DNA of 13,722 nucleotides from Cytophagaceae bacterium (lineage in GTDB: Bacteria > Bacteroidota > Bacteroidia > Cytophagales > Cytophagaceae), in the NCBI GenBank assembly GCA_021151805.1, contig JAGKWN010000108.1, positions 1 to 13,722 of the forward strand, in the 5' to 3' direction. Positions 1-8,123 of the stretch are shown here, one piece after another. The position numbers were made by a program, and so were the translations under genes. The notes beneath the pieces were generated by a model that was not told the origin of the DNA, did no database searches, and worked only from the letters and a program-made list of their open reading frames with translations. Each line of letters begins with the position of its first letter. Within the stretch, counting starts at the first letter, position 1.

Positions 1-19
1 TCCTTCCAATTTGGAAGGA
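1..19 (-). terminator. Hairpin downstream of the GH9 gene, cut by the window edge
   Basis: TCCTTCC at 1-7 and GGAAGGA at 13-19 form a perfect 7-bp stem with a 5-base loop, 34 bases after the GH9 stop codon. The position fits a rho-independent terminator for that gene, but the expected minus-strand T-run would lie left of base 1 and cannot be seen. On the plus strand the hairpin is followed by AACCTTTTT, so it could also serve a gene entering from the left. Confidence 0.55.
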
Positions 20-53
20 AACCTTTTTAGTATATAGAATATTAACTACTGTG

Positions 54-3000
54 TTATAGCTTTATTAAGCGATGTGTTGAGGTCTGTTGATTGATTTTTA
101 CCTGTATGATATAAACCCCAGCGCTCAAGTCTGCGCCAATCGTAATGTCTTCATCCGATTGGTAGCTTAGGTTTTGAAGAGTAAGACCGCTAACATTAAT
201 TACTGAAATCTCTACAGTAGCCACCGATGGTGTTTTAACCTTTACAACACTAGATGAAGTAGATGGATTTGGATAAATGGAAATGGCTGACATTGCTGCT
301 TCCCCATTAATATCAGTGGTGGTAGATATTGTTACATCTTTACTAACTGCTGCTCCTGAACCAAACTCATTCGTTTCCTGAACAGACACTGTTCCGCCGG
401 TGCTGCCGAAAGATACAACGATGGTGTTGGTTCCTTGTCCGCTGACGATGCTGGCTCCTGCCGGAACCGACCATGTATACGTAGAACCGCTATTGTTTGA
501 AACGGAATACGTTACATTCTGTTGATTGGCAGTTACTGTAGCCGGACCTGTAATGGCAGACGTGATCGGTAACAGGCAAGGGCTTGTTCCGATAGGAATA
601 ACTGTTACCGCCTGCGAACTAGATGCTCCGCTGCCGCATACATTCGTTGGTGCTACTTGTATGGTTCCGCCCTGTGTGCTGAATGTAACAGTGATGTTGT
701 TTGTATTGTCTCCCTGCGTAATGCTTGCTGTGGCTGGTATTTCCCATGCATAACCGGTAGCATTTGCTACAGCAGCGATTGAGTAGGTGATGCCAGAGCT
801 GTTCGCACAGGTAGATGCTGTACCGGTAATAGTTCCGGCAGCGCCAGGAGGTGTATTCAATGTTATCGTTTTGGTACTGCCTGTTGCAACGCCACAATTA
901 TTGGAAGGGATAACCTGAATGGTACCACTTGCAGAACCTAATGTAACCGTGATGGAATTTGTATTGTTGCCCCCGGTAATAATAGCTCCGGCAGGTAACG
1001 ACCATGCGTAGTTACTAGCTGCAGCAATAACAGGAATTGAATAATTGATTCCTGTTGCACTTGCACATGGTGTGGCAGTGCCAGATATGCTACCTGCAGC
1101 AGCAGGAACAGTGTTTAAAGTAATGGAAGTTGAACTTGCTGTGCCGTTCCCGCAGATGTTTACAGGAGTTACCTGAATGGAGCCGCCGGTAGTTGCAAAA
1201 GAAACAGTGATTGAATTCGTATTCGTTCCGTTTGTAATGGATGCTCCTGTTGGTAATGTCCAAGTGTAGCTGGTTGCTGTAGCAATTGCCGGAATGGAGT
1301 AGGTGACACCGGTAGCGTTCACACAATTTGCTGCATTCCCTGTAATCGTTCCTGCAGCCGTAGGAACATTGTTTAAGATGATTGTTTTGGAGCTAGGTGC
1401 ACTGTTGCCACAGCTGTTGCCAGGTGTAACCTGGATCGTACCGCCTGTCGTTGCAAAGGTAACTGTAATTGAATTAGTGTTTGACCCGTTTGTGATAGAC
1501 GTGCCTGTCGGTAATATCCAATTGTAGCTTGTAGCTGTTGCAATTGCCGGTATAGAGTAAGTTACGCCGGTAGCATTCACACAATTTGTAGCATTGCCTG
1601 TAATGGTGCCGGCAGCTGCTGGTATGGTATTCAGCGTGACTGTTTTGGAACTTGGAGCACTGTTGCCACAGGTATTGCCTGGTGTAACCTGGATGGTACC
1701 GCCTGTAGTTGCAAACGTAACCGTGATAGAATTCGTATTTGCTCCGTTTGTAATAGAAGCACCTGTAGGTAACGTCCAATTGTAGTTTGCTGCCGTTGCA
1801 ATTGCCGGAATCGAGTAGGTAACCCCGGTAGCGTTCTGACAGCTCGTAGCAATACCTGTTATCGTACCGGCAGCTGTCGGAATATCATTCAATGTAATTG
1901 TTTTGGAACTTGAAGTTGCATTACCACAGGTATTCGAAGGTGTAACCTGAATATCTCCGGCTATAGTGCCGAAGGTAACAGTAATAGCATTTGAATTTGT
2001 TCCTGCAGTAATGGTACTGCCGGTTGGTAGCGTCCAGTTGTAGCTGGTCGCCGTAGCGATAGCAGGAATGGAATAAGTAATTCCGGTTGCATTTTTACAG
2101 CTAGCTGAAACACCTGTGATTGTTCCTGGATCTGTTGGAATATCATTCAATGTAATTGTTTTTGAACTTGGGGTTGCATTACCACAGGTATTCGAAGGTG
2201 TAACCTGGATATCTCCGGCTGTAGTGCCGAAGGTAACAGTAATAGCATTTGAATTTGTTCCTGCAGTAATTGTACTGCCGGTTGGTAATGTCCAGTTGTA
2301 GTTGGTTGCCGTAGCAATTGCCGGGATGGAATAAGTAATTCCTGAGGCATTTTTACAGCTTGTTGCTACGCCTGTTATAGTGCCTGCAGCTGTTGGAACG
2401 GTATTGACAGTAATTGTTTTTGTACTTGCTGTTCCGTTTCCGCATGTATTAACCGGGGTCACCTGAATATCTCCGGCTGTAGTACCGAAGGTTACAGTAA
2501 TAGCATTTGAATTTGTTCCTGCAGTAATTGTACTTCCGGTCGGTAGTGTCCAGTTGTAGCTTGTTGCAGTTGTAATAGTAGGAATGGAATACGTGACTCC
2601 GGTAGCATTTGAACAAACGTTTGAATTACCTGTGATTGTTCCGGCAGCTGTTGGTTTGGAGTTTACAGTAACAGGAAGTGTTGCTGCTGTTCCGTTACCA
2701 CAGCTGTTGGCTGGAGTAACCTGAACCGTACCAGAGGCTGTACCGAATGTTACTGTGATGGAATTACTAAGGTCGCCGGCAGTAATTGATGCTCCGGAAG
2801 GAAGAACCCAAGTGTAGCTTGTGGCAGTTGCAAGTGCTGGAATTGAATATATAACTCCGCTTGTTGTTGCACAAACAGTATTGGAACCGGTTATAGTACC
2901 GGCAGTCGTAGGAACTGTGTTTACTACAATGGTTGATGTTTTGGTGAAATTGCCAGCCGGACCTGTTACTGTTAGTGTAATGGTTTTTGTTCCTGCTGTA

Positions 3001-5432
3001 GACCAGGAAACAGCATGTGGTCCTGCCGTTGTTGCAGTGGCGATTGATGCACCTGAACCAAAGTTCCAGGAGTAAGCAGTGATGTTGCCGGTAGAGGTAT
3101 TGGTAATTGTAGCTGCAACACCTGAGCAAACAGATGCCGGAGCTGTGAAGTTTGCAGCTGTAACAATTGGCGGAGTTGTGTTGGCTACATCAATAGCAGA
3201 TACAGCTAATAGGAACCATGCATCATGAGGAAGCCATTGTTCGATCCATCTCCAGTTCTGCCAATCACTTGAAGCGTATGGCATCCAGTCGATATTGTTT
3301 TCATCCAGATCTTTGGATGTAATACCGTTACAGATACCGCCGGTAACATTTGGTATGGCCGAACCTACAGGATAGTTCTGGTAGGTAGTTGTGCCGGCAC
3401 CAGTCATCATACAAACATCAAATGGGTTTTTTCCCAATACCCAGTCGAGCTGAGCAATACCATACGTACTTAATGAATCTGTGCCAAGCATAAACTGTGT
3501 GTTCAATTTTCTGCCGGCCATGATTAATGCTGTTGACATGGAAGCTAGACGCGCATTTTCTCCTTGCCACCAGTATTCTGTTTCATTGCTGTGGGGAAGG
3601 AAGAAAGCCTTTCTCGCAGTCCCAAGCGTACCACTTGAATAAGGTTTTCCATATTCGCGCAGGTAATTGAATGGGTTGTTTACCTCTTTTGAAATACTCA
3701 TGTACCAGGTAATGTTTTTATTAATCACCTGGGTAATGGAAGCATTTTTGGAAGCATCGATGTCCATATATTCCATAAGCGATACTAACGGCAAGCCTTC
3801 ATCTGCAGCATGGAAGAATGGTCTGTTGCCTGCAACATCTGAGCGGAACCACCCTTGCGGATCAAGCATGCTGATGATCTTATCTGCATAGGCCGAAGCA
3901 TCGGTAAGGTAGGCAGCATTGTTGGTTGCTTTATAAAGCTCTACAGTTGCCAATAATCCGCAATAGAAATCAATAATGTTTTCCGTATGGTCATTACAGT
4001 ACTCCAGGTTTTTGGTCGCATAACCTGTCCCCGGAGCTTTCAGATTATTGTATAAGCGGATAGCGCCATTCAGATATTGTGTCTTTGTACTATCACCATT
4101 CAGGTTCATTCTGTATGCTCTGGAAAGGGCTGCGATAGCCATTCCTGCACCTTCACGCATAGCGGCCTGGTAATTGGCCGTTCGCGCTCCGTCGTTGCCT
4201 GTGCCTGGTTGACCCCATTCACATATTTCTCTGGAAGAAGGATTGTTTCCCCAGTCATCAAAAATTGCCAGGTATAAATAATTTTGCTGCTTGTCAATAT
4301 TTCTAAGTAAATAATCTGCCCCCCATTTAGATTCATTCAACAAGTCTGTTGATTTGGCTGTGAATGAAGCTGTAGACATTTCATAGGATTTTAAAAGAGA
4401 CCACACAACAAAAGGAATCTGCTGCGGGTTGAAATAGTTTGCATAGGAAAGGTGCGACATGTGTTTGCCTGGATCTCCGGTGGCATCTCGCCAGCCTCCG
4501 TAAACGTTTACTTGGTCGTTACGTGTGCCGTAAAAGGAAAGTGTTTTATCTGCATTATTGGTTGAACGCATGCCTTTGAAAAAATCTACAACAGGGAAGG
4601 CTGTTTTTGAAAACAAAATATTCTGCCCGATTTCAAATGAATAAGAAACTTTTGTACCTACACGAATTTTGTATATACCTGCCGTTTGGAAATTACTGAA
4701 GTTAAGTTCCCAGAAGTATCTGTTTGTCCAGCCTGTAACTGCTCCTTTGGAAACAATGTTGCCCGTATATACTACAGCGTTTGTTGATGAAAGGATATCA
4801 AATGTAGTTGCTGCAAGACTATTGGCGCTATGTGTGAAAATGGCTGTTTTTGTGCCATTCAATTCATAACCAACCTGGTTTAAAACAATATTGCCAGGTG
4901 TGCTAACAATAGCGTCGCCCACAGTTACATCATCAAATGTTACGGCACTGCTGTACGATGTTCCACCCGCATTGAAGAAAAAAACTATTTTTGAAATTTT
5001 AGTCTTATCTACTGTTGTGCCTCCTGAAGTGGTAAATTTATTTGTAAAGTCAAGTGTAAGAATGGTAAGGGAACTATTGATAGCTACTGCCTTGGTTACC
5101 GGCGTAGCGTTTGTTGCTTTCCCTGTATTATCCACTAGGTCTACACGTAAATTAAACGCAGCGCTGTTTTTAATTTTTAATGATACGGTTGGATTAGCGC
5201 TAATGTCAACAGCGTTAAAACTATATTCAAAGTTTTCCCAGCCCGGACCTACAGCCGAAGGTGTGACAACCAACTGTCCGCCGGTTTCATTGAATGCAAA
5301 TTTTCCTGTCGGCACACTTTTCCAGTTTGGATCAAGTGTGTTGTCATTAAAATTTTCCAGCATTCCTGTTTGTGCATAAACTGCGAACGTACACAGCAAG
5401 ATTGAAAGGAGGGAGTATAATACTTTTTTCAT
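54..5432 (-). CDS. Secreted multidomain GH9 glycoside hydrolase (cellulase family) with Ig/PKD-like repeats and T9SS sorting domain
   Basis: This is a 1792-residue exported enzyme, probably an endoglucanase or related beta-glucanase acting on cellulose at the cell surface. Visible domains: signal peptide 1-20 (cleavage after VYA); jelly-roll, carbohydrate-binding-like domain about 24-173; Ig-like domain typical of GH9 N-termini about 181-270 (starts IVLNQVGYE); GH9 catalytic domain about 275-750; PKD-like domain about 756-838 (YSWNFGSG); nine 86-residue repeats 840-1613; divergent tenth repeat 1614-1704; T9SS type A C-terminal domain about 1716-1792 (YPNPS, then GVYIIQVK). The motif GGWRDATGDPGKH at 312-324 supplies the Asp pair (D316, D320) expected to activate water. 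E731, in WIEQWLPHDAW, sits where the GH9 catalytic acid is expected; E625 in WWQGENARLAS is an alternative. The start is supported by the signal peptide directly after Met. GH9 membership is firm; the exact substrate is inferred. Confidence 0.95.
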   Translation of the reverse strand: MKKVLYSLLSILLCTFAVYAQTGMLENFNDNTLDPNWKSVPTGKFAFNETGGQLVVTPSAVGPGWENFEYSFNAVDISANPTVSLKIKNSAAFNLRVDLVDNTGKATNATPVTKAVAINSSLTILTLDFTNKFTTSGGTTVDKTKISKIVFFFNAGGTSYSSAVTFDDVTVGDAIVSTPGNIVLNQVGYELNGTKTAIFTHSANSLAATTFDILSSTNAVVYTGNIVSKGAVTGWTNRYFWELNFSNFQTAGIYKIRVGTKVSYSFEIGQNILFSKTAFPVVDFFKGMRSTNNADKTLSFYGTRNDQVNVYGGWRDATGDPGKHMSHLSYANYFNPQQIPFVVWSLLKSYEMSTASFTAKSTDLLNESKWGADYLLRNIDKQQNYLYLAIFDDWGNNPSSREICEWGQPGTGNDGARTANYQAAMREGAGMAIAALSRAYRMNLNGDSTKTQYLNGAIRLYNNLKAPGTGYATKNLEYCNDHTENIIDFYCGLLATVELYKATNNAAYLTDASAYADKIISMLDPQGWFRSDVAGNRPFFHAADEGLPLVSLMEYMDIDASKNASITQVINKNITWYMSISKEVNNPFNYLREYGKPYSSGTLGTARKAFFLPHSNETEYWWQGENARLASMSTALIMAGRKLNTQFMLGTDSLSTYGIAQLDWVLGKNPFDVCMMTGAGTTTYQNYPVGSAIPNVTGGICNGITSKDLDENNIDWMPYASSDWQNWRWIEQWLPHDAWFLLAVSAIDVANTTPPIVTAANFTAPASVCSGVAATITNTSTGNITAYSWNFGSGASIATATTAGPHAVSWSTAGTKTITLTVTGPAGNFTKTSTIVVNTVPTTAGTITGSNTVCATTSGVIYSIPALATATSYTWVLPSGASITAGDLSNSITVTFGTASGTVQVTPANSCGNGTAATLPVTVNSKPTAAGTITGNSNVCSNATGVTYSIPTITTATSYNWTLPTGSTITAGTNSNAITVTFGTTAGDIQVTPVNTCGNGTASTKTITVNTVPTAAGTITGVATSCKNASGITYSIPAIATATNYNWTLPTGSTITAGTNSNAITVTFGTTAGDIQVTPSNTCGNATPSSKTITLNDIPTDPGTITGVSASCKNATGITYSIPAIATATSYNWTLPTGSTITAGTNSNAITVTFGTIAGDIQVTPSNTCGNATSSSKTITLNDIPTAAGTITGIATSCQNATGVTYSIPAIATAANYNWTLPTGASITNGANTNSITVTFATTGGTIQVTPGNTCGNSAPSSKTVTLNTIPAAAGTITGNATNCVNATGVTYSIPAIATATSYNWILPTGTSITNGSNTNSITVTFATTGGTIQVTPGNSCGNSAPSSKTIILNNVPTAAGTITGNAANCVNATGVTYSIPAIATATSYTWTLPTGASITNGTNTNSITVSFATTGGSIQVTPVNICGNGTASSTSITLNTVPAAAGSISGTATPCASATGINYSIPVIAAASNYAWSLPAGAIITGGNNTNSITVTLGSASGTIQVIPSNNCGVATGSTKTITLNTPPGAAGTITGTASTCANSSGITYSIAAVANATGYAWEIPATASITQGDNTNNITVTFSTQGGTIQVAPTNVCGSGASSSQAVTVIPIGTSPCLLPITSAITGPATVTANQQNVTYSVSNNSGSTYTWSVPAGASIVSGQGTNTIVVSFGSTGGTVSVQETNEFGSGAAVSKDVTISTTTDINGEAAMSAISIYPNPSTSSSVVKVKTPSVATVEISVINVSGLTLQNLSYQSDEDITIGADLSAGVYIIQVKINQQTSTHRLIKL
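57..287 (-). other. T9SS type A C-terminal sorting domain (part of the GH9 CDS)
   Basis: About 77 terminal residues begin ISIYPNPS and end with GVYIIQVKI and a basic tail THRLIKL. This is the standard layout of the Bacteroidota T9SS C-terminal domain, which directs periplasmic cargo through the type IX translocon and is then removed or exchanged as the protein is attached at the cell surface. It implies that the genome encodes a T9SS; no T9SS component is in this window. Confidence 0.9.
321..593 (-). repeat. Divergent tenth Ig-like repeat of the GH9 enzyme
   Basis: Residues 1614-1704 keep the core pattern of the array (VTYSVSN, YTWSVPAGASI, TGGTVSVQETN). The unit is 91 residues rather than 86, and the Cys near the end of the unit is replaced: EFGSG stands where the other units have TCGNG. 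It links the regular array to the T9SS sorting domain. Confidence 0.75.
594..2915 (-). repeat. Nine tandem 258-bp coding repeats (86-residue Ig-like units)
   Basis: Residues 840-1613 of the GH9 enzyme are nine head-to-tail units of exactly 86 residues (9 x 258 = 2322 bp). Each opens with a (V/I)PTAAGTITG-like strand and holds YSIPAIATATSYNW and ITVTF...IQVTP. Each also has two conserved Cys, near unit positions 15 and 72, which could form one disulfide per unit. Units 2-4 share one version of the middle (GSTITAGTNSNAITVTF) and units 5-7 another (ASITNG.NTNSITVTF), so the array looks built by successive local duplications. The fold is inferred to be an Ig/PKD-like beta sandwich; such arrays act as spacers or binding modules in surface enzymes. 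Confidence 0.92.
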
Positions 5433-5518
5433 TTAATGGGGAATTATTGAAAGTATAAATATACGACAAAAAAATTGGATTATTTAGTGCTGAGTTTTAA
5501 ATTCAACAGAATAAGCAT

Positions 5519-5553
5519 AAAAAAAGGTTTTCGTAGAACGAAAACCTTTTTTT
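5519..5553 (-). terminator. Rho-independent terminator of the cold-shock gene
   Basis: A strong stem (AAAAAGGTTTTCG at 5521-5533 with its complement at 5539-5551) closes a very short loop. An A-run on the plus strand becomes a T-run after the stem on the minus strand. It starts about 20 bases past the stop of the cold-shock-domain gene and separates it from the GH9 gene, which should therefore have its own promoter in roughly 5433-5518. Confidence 0.85.
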
Positions 5554-5572
5554 ATTAAATATCGGGTATATT

Positions 5573-6022
5573 TTACTTTGCTAATTTTACCGCTACGGCA
5601 TTTGGTCCTTTAGGACCCATTTCAATTTCAAAAGTTACTTTGTTGTTCTCTTTGATAGCGTCAACCAGGCCATTTACGTGCACAAAGATGCTTTCCTGCG
5701 TGTCTGAATCTTTGATAAATCCATATCCTTTAGACTCATTAAAAAATGTTACAATACCTTTGCGTACAGTGTCCATGATAGGAGAGGCGGTGTGTTTGGG
5801 TATTGCAATTTGAATATCTTCTTCTTTGATCTCAATTTTTTTCGCTGGATCAGGAGGAGTTGAAGTGATGTTACCGTATTCATCTACGTAAGCCAGCATG
5901 TCTTCAAAGTTATTGGATGCGTTTGCTTTACGCTCTTCCTTACGCTGTTCTTTATCCTGTTTCTTCTTCGCTTTTTTCTTCTCAGCTTCTTTCTTGTTCC
6001 AGGTATCCTGTGATTTACTCAT
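5573..6022 (-). CDS. Cold-shock-domain protein with charged N-terminal extension
   Basis: The protein has 149 residues. Residues about 86-149 are a complete cold-shock domain, an OB fold that binds single-stranded nucleic acid, with RNP1 as SKGYGFIK (97-104) and RNP2 as IFVHVN (112-117). The first 35 residues are almost entirely Lys, Glu, Asp and Arg (EKKKAKKKQDKEQRKEER) and probably form a charged helix. A linker with AYVDEYGNIT and a Pro-rich stretch follows. Ordinary CspA-type proteins are about 65-70 residues, so this is twice the usual length; extended versions of this layout are, as I recall, common in Bacteroidota. Likely roles are RNA chaperoning or translation control, with the basic helix adding nucleic-acid or ribosome contact (inferred). 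The gene appears to be transcribed alone: it has a terminator downstream and a 218-base gap upstream. Confidence 0.93.
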   Translation of the reverse strand: MSKSQDTWNKKEAEKKKAKKKQDKEQRKEERKANASNNFEDMLAYVDEYGNITSTPPDPAKKIEIKEEDIQIAIPKHTASPIMDTVRKGIVTFFNESKGYGFIKDSDTQESIFVHVNGLVDAIKENNKVTFEIEMGPKGPNAVAVKLAK

Positions 6023-6133
6023 AATGCAGTGTTTTTCTTGTAGGTCAAATAGGAATTGTAATTGTGGGTATAATTTGAATTGGAAGAAAGAACACCACCA
6101 CTTCTGATTATATCATTAATTCACTGCAATGTA

Positions 6134-6168
6134 CGATAAATTCGTTTAATTTTTAAATGAATTTATCG
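6134..6168. repeat. AT-rich inverted repeat between the cold-shock and methyltransferase genes
   Basis: CGATAAATTC at 6134-6143 is perfectly complementary to GAATTTATCG at 6159-6168. The pairing continues inward through AT pairs and one G-T pair to about 15 bp with a tiny loop. It lies about 110 bases upstream of the cold-shock start and about 70 bases past the methyltransferase stop. It lacks a T-run on the minus strand, so it is not a classic terminator. It may be an operator, an mRNA leader hairpin or an end-stabilising structure; the function is unknown. Confidence 0.5.
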
Positions 6169-6240
6169 TTAGTATTGAAGGAAATATAAATGTGCAGCAA
6201 TAGTATTTTCTAAAGATTTTCCGAAATTATCGGGGGCTGG

Positions 6241-6948
6241 TTAATTGCTTTTTAAGCAAATGATATAATCAGAATCTGTTCCTTCAATCAGATCCGTTAC
6301 CTGGAGGCCGGCTTTCTCTGCATAGTCAGACAATAAATCTGATGATATATATAGCCATGGAAACCAATCCCCTGTTTGATCCTTGTAACTCATACGATAT
6401 TGCATTTCACCATAGTAGCTGCCGTTTAAATCAATATTTACCGAACCGTCTTCTTCTTCAAACATGTAGAGGATATCGGCTGATTCGCCTATGATCATGC
6501 CACCCGGTTTAAGCAACGATTTACATTGCTTTAAAAATTCATCCAGATGGTCAAGTGTGCCGGCAATGCCAAATCCATTCATTAATAAGAGGATGGTATC
6601 AAATTTTTCCGTGTCGGTATAAGTGAAAAAATCATGGTGAACAACCTGCATGACACCTCGCTTTTTCATGGCATCACAACACTTCTCCGAAAGATCAAGG
6701 GCTACAACATCTTTATTCAGTTGCTGTAACGCTAGTGTATGTATGCCAGAACCCGCACCTACATCCAGAATCCTTCCCTGTGCTAAAGACAATGCACGTT
6801 GTTCTTTTACCGGCATCCATTCAAAAGAACGGAAAAGATATTCAACAGGAATTTCTTCGTTCTCAAAAAGATTTGACTCTACTTCAATAAAGGAACTGTG
6901 TGTGTGTGAAAGATAATCGGAAACTGCTGTGCCTAAAGGATCTGCCAT
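6241..6948 (-). CDS. Class I SAM-dependent methyltransferase
   Basis: The protein has 235 residues. The Rossmann core begins near residue 58: ILDVGAGSGIHTLAL (60-74) is the SAM-binding glycine loop, D85 at the end of VVALDLS is the acidic residue that usually contacts the ribose, D106 follows on the third strand, MNGFGIAG occupies the motif IV region, and LLKPGGMII (145-153) is the late motif. The N-terminal 55 residues (TAVSDYLSHTHSSF, then FRSFEWMPVKEQRAL) look like a substrate-facing helical cap. There is no signal peptide, so it is cytoplasmic. Small-molecule methylation is most likely, but the substrate cannot be read from the sequence. Only 22 bases separate it from the upstream barrel gene, so it is probably the last gene of that operon. 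Confidence 0.88.
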   Translation of the reverse strand: MADPLGTAVSDYLSHTHSSFIEVESNLFENEEIPVEYLFRSFEWMPVKEQRALSLAQGRILDVGAGSGIHTLALQQLNKDVVALDLSEKCCDAMKKRGVMQVVHHDFFTYTDTEKFDTILLLMNGFGIAGTLDHLDEFLKQCKSLLKPGGMIIGESADILYMFEEEDGSVNIDLNGSYYGEMQYRMSYKDQTGDWFPWLYISSDLLSDYAEKAGLQVTDLIEGTDSDYIICLKSN

Positions 6949-6970
6949 AAAATATCTTAGTAATAATAAA

Positions 6971-8065
6971 TTAGAATGAGATTGCTAATAAGGTTGTAAA
7001 TAAATAATTTTCATTGCTGGCCTTATCCTGCAAGGTAAATATTTTGTCTTTGCTTTGGAATGTTCTTGATTCAATTCTCCATATCGCATGTTCATTGATT
7101 CGTACATCTGCATTTAAGGAATAACCGGCTGTTTGAAAACCGTTAGGTGTATGTGTAGCGATTATCACATTGTTCCTGTCGCTGTAATATTCTGTACGGG
7201 CGGCCAGGGAAATTTTAGAAGATAATTTATATTGCAGCAGCAAATAAGGAGTATACCATACATGGTATTGACTGCTTCCTGTTTGTTTTTGTTCCCATCC
7301 AATATCAAATCCTCCCAATAATCCCCACCGGTCGCTGAATGCAAATGATCCGTAGAGATTATGGAAGTATCTCATTTGTTTCACTGTATCCGGTTTGTCA
7401 TTTCCTATGAATGAACTACTGTTAATTTTAATTTTTGTATCAGGCGAATAAGTAAGCTGATGCCCGCAGGCAAATGTATTGTTTCCATCCGGACGTTGAA
7501 TATGTTGCCATCCGTTTAAAATCAATCCGCTTACAAACCATTTTGAATTATCAGTTGTGTAAGAGATTTTGGCACCTGCTTCGTAATATGGAGAATTGTC
7601 TGCCGCCATGCTGCGCGTTAGGTTCCAGCAATCTTTACCAATAGCACTTTCTGCGCCGATATGGGAGTCAAATACGCCTGCATCAACCCAAAGATTTTTT
7701 TTCTTAAGAATTTTTACTCCTGCATTGGCCTGATATATCATTTTTAATACACCAGGTTCAGTGGCCAGATTTGTATTGGCATACGTACCGGTCATAAGAG
7801 CAAGATTGGCACGAACAGATTCTGTTTCATACGCAGCTTTTATATAGCCGATATTAATATTTATTTCATTGTGTCTGTTGTATGCAACATTAAATGCCGG
7901 ACGGATGTGATCGGCAGGTTTACTCATATCGTAACAATAATAAACTTCCAGATATCCGCTTAGTTGTAGTGATTTTTTAATAGTGTCTTGTTGTGCATTC
8001 AGATTGTATGAAATGCTTATCAGAAGAAAAAGTATGCGAACTTTGCGAGGGAATAATTTTAACAT
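6971..8065 (-). CDS. Outer-membrane beta-barrel protein, BBP2/OmpL-like porin
   Basis: The protein has 364 residues. A signal peptide of about 24 residues (basic MLKLFPRKVR, hydrophobic ILFLLISISY, cleavage after NLNA) is followed by alternating beta-strand sequence to the C-terminus, ending in a terminal Phe (LLAISF) as in outer-membrane barrels. SGYLEVYYCYD near residue 36 and the AYNRHNEININIGYIKAAYE segment near 61-80 are typical of the putative beta-barrel porin-2 group common in Bacteroidota. This group is generally annotated as a porin of unknown substrate. The gene lies between a kinase gene (58 bases upstream) and a methyltransferase gene (22 bases downstream) on the same strand, which suggests co-transcription. 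The barrel call is firm; the transported substrate is unknown. Confidence 0.85.
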   Translation of the reverse strand: MLKLFPRKVRILFLLISISYNLNAQQDTIKKSLQLSGYLEVYYCYDMSKPADHIRPAFNVAYNRHNEININIGYIKAAYETESVRANLALMTGTYANTNLATEPGVLKMIYQANAGVKILKKKNLWVDAGVFDSHIGAESAIGKDCWNLTRSMAADNSPYYEAGAKISYTTDNSKWFVSGLILNGWQHIQRPDGNNTFACGHQLTYSPDTKIKINSSSFIGNDKPDTVKQMRYFHNLYGSFAFSDRWGLLGGFDIGWEQKQTGSSQYHVWYTPYLLLQYKLSSKISLAARTEYYSDRNNVIIATHTPNGFQTAGYSLNADVRINEHAIWRIESRTFQSKDKIFTLQDKASNENYLFTTLLAISF

Positions 8066-8123
8066 TTTTCAGACGCTGATTTTTTCAACAAATATCGTTG
8101 GTAGAAGATGCAATATATAGTAT

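Noticed and set aside
594..2915. Regularly spaced repeat array resembling a large CRISPR or satellite
   Set aside because: The period is 258 bp with no constant-repeat and unique-spacer structure, and a single long coding frame explains it fully.
526..3166. Many open frames of 60-120 codons on both strands inside the repeat region
   Set aside because: They are shadows of the GH9 repeats: they recur at the 258-bp period in the same relative frame and encode low-complexity translations of the repeat DNA with no recognisable domain.
5456..5463. TATATTTA on the minus strand as the -7 element of the GH9 promoter
   Set aside because: It matches TAnnTTTG in all but the last base and lies 23 bases before the start, but there is no TTTG at the right distance upstream and the DNA is AT-rich enough for chance matches.
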